A DNA stretch of 5,677 nt, from contig JAUSPM010000050.1 in assembly GCA_030655675.1 (NCBI GenBank), positions 1 through 5,677 on the forward strand, in the 5' to 3' direction. Positions 4,800 through 5,677 of the stretch are shown here, piece by piece. The translations under genes and the position numbers were made by a program. The stretch's first letter is position 1. Each line of letters starts with the position of its first letter. The DNA comes from Methanosarcinaceae archaeon (GTDB lineage: Archaea > Halobacteriota > Methanosarcinia > Methanosarcinales > Methanosarcinaceae). The notes below the pieces were generated by a model. The model was not told where the DNA came from. It made no database searches and was given only the letters and a program-made list of their open reading frames with translations.

Positions 4800-5677
4800 T
4801 CAAATCCCGGAAACACATTCTACAAATGATTTTGCAAATTCCTTATATGAAACCCCATGCAAATGTGCATACGAGCCTATCGTATTATTAACCGTAAGTC
4901 CGTCCCACCCATCGATTATCCCGACCCCGCGTGAAAGTTTTATCGCAAATTTTGCATCTGAGGGTAGGTCTATGATCTCGGAATGGTGGAATTCATGTCC
5001 CTTGAATGAATTACCTTTTGTCCCGATCACAGTATCCATTTCCAGCGTTCCGATATTGTAACTGACAACCCTTGTGTGTCCCATAAGCGTATGTCCCGGA
5101 AGTGCGCCAACCATCTGGTGCGTGGATTCCGGCATGTCAGCCATGTGGTATGTGCCTTTTCCCTTGACACCCGTTGTCAGTTTTTCGGTTAGGTACATCA
5201 ATCCGCCACATTCCGCATATATCGGCAATCCGGCTGCAGAGGCCTCTTTGATGTCACTTCGCATAGACTCATTCGCTTCCAGTTCAGCCGCAAAGAGTTC
5301 AGGATAACCGCCGCCGATGTAGAGTCCATCCACATCCGGCAGGTGTGCATCATGAATCGGGCTGAAGTATTTGATATCTGCTCCTGCAAGTTCAAGCAGT
5401 TCGATATTGTCATGGTAATAGAAATTGAACGCCTCATCCAGTGCAACACCGATCGTTGGACGGGTGCCTGTGCCTTTTAATGAACGTGGAGTGAATATCG
5501 TACTTTTTGGTTTATCCAGTGGCTCGGCACTTTTTGCAATTTCAATCACACGTTCAAGATCAATTCCTTTCGTGATAATATTCTCGATCGCACCGATACG
5601 CTCATTAAAATCATCCAACCGCCGTCTTCCTTCAATCGCAGGGACAAGTCCCAGATGGCGCATTGATATCTGCATGG
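4800..5677 (-). CDS. cfbB: CbiA/CfbB-family a,c-diamide synthase, C-terminal part
   Basis: These enzymes use ATP and glutamine to amidate the a and c acetate side chains of a corrinoid (CbiA, cobyrinate) or Ni-sirohydrochlorin (CfbB, for coenzyme F430). The visible 292 or so residues are the C-terminal part of a protein usually near 450-480. The N-terminal ATP-binding domain lies beyond the window, and the Met at 5675 is internal because RHLGLVPA just after it is a mid-protein family motif. The class I glutamine amidotransferase domain is complete. Counting from that Met, it shows GGGYPELF 121-128, nucleophile Cys156 in YAECGGLMYL, EFHHSEI 228-234, and a likely catalytic His in YAHLHG at 269-274. 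A methanogen host would favour CfbB, but CbiA cannot be excluded from this half. It is followed by a 104-bp gap and a new promoter. Confidence 0.9.
   Translation of the reverse strand, partial: MQISMRHLGLVPAIEGRRRLDDFNERIGAIENIITKGIDLERVIEIAKSAEPLDKPKSTIFTPRSLKGTGTRPTIGVALDEAFNFYYHDNIELLELAGADIKYFSPIHDAHLPDVDGLYIGGGYPELFAAELEANESMRSDIKEASAAGLPIYAECGGLMYLTEKLTTGVKGKGTYHMADMPESTHQMVGALPGHTLMGHTRVVSYNIGTLEMDTVIGTKGNSFKGHEFHHSEIIDLPSDAKFAIKLSRGVGIIDGWDGLTVNNTIGSYAHLHGVSYKEFAKSFVECVSGI

Noticed and set aside
5673..5675. Met codon as the start of the CbiA/CfbB gene
   Set aside because: The RHLGLVPA motif that follows belongs to the middle of the family, and the ATP-binding domain would be missing; the gene continues past the window edge.

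Overview
The window looks like a piece of a methanogenic (or methane-metabolising) euryarchaeal chromosome, most likely Methanosarcinales-like. The evidence is an archaeal promoter grammar (AT-rich TATA boxes about 25 to 60 bp before starts), GGAGGTGA-type ribosome binding sites, an EndA tRNA-splicing endonuclease with two fused repeats, an archaeal HflX, and a CbiA/CfbB-family amidotransferase of the kind used in coenzyme F430 or cobalamin synthesis. The genus assignment is inference. All supported genes lie on the minus strand, so they are transcribed from high to low coordinates.

In transcription order: (1) 5677-4800, the C-terminal part of a CbiA/CfbB a,c-diamide synthase, cut by the window edge. 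(2) 4695-4471, a 74-residue protein with a probable Sm-like fold, with its own TATA box and ribosome binding site. (3) 4391-3336, EndA, starting at GTG behind a strong AGGTGA site. (4) 3289-2897, a small archaeal protein resembling DUF2209, 46 bp after EndA and probably cotranscribed with it. (5) 2684-1416, the ribosome-associated GTPase HflX, preceded by a 90-bp inverted repeat built from 9-bp CGCAGAG-type units. (6) 1139-903, a possible two-helix membrane protein. (7) 833-153, a PHP-domain metal-dependent phosphoesterase, apparently leaderless. Positions 1-152 show no gene.

Functionally, the middle of the window is an RNA and translation neighbourhood: Sm-like protein, tRNA intron endonuclease, DUF2209-like protein, then a ribosome-splitting GTPase. 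The flanking genes serve cofactor synthesis (CbiA/CfbB) and probably nucleotide or phosphoester turnover (PHP).

I see no clear new multi-gene system. The best leads are noncoding. First, the inverted repeat appears to lie inside the hflX 5' leader. Second, the hflX and PHP promoters share an identical 11-bp element next to the TATA box. Third, the 1194-1415 intergenic region holds three (A/G)GGGGTA motifs spaced exactly 22 bp apart. A weaker protein-level idea is that the DUF2209-like protein next to EndA has an RNase H-like start motif.
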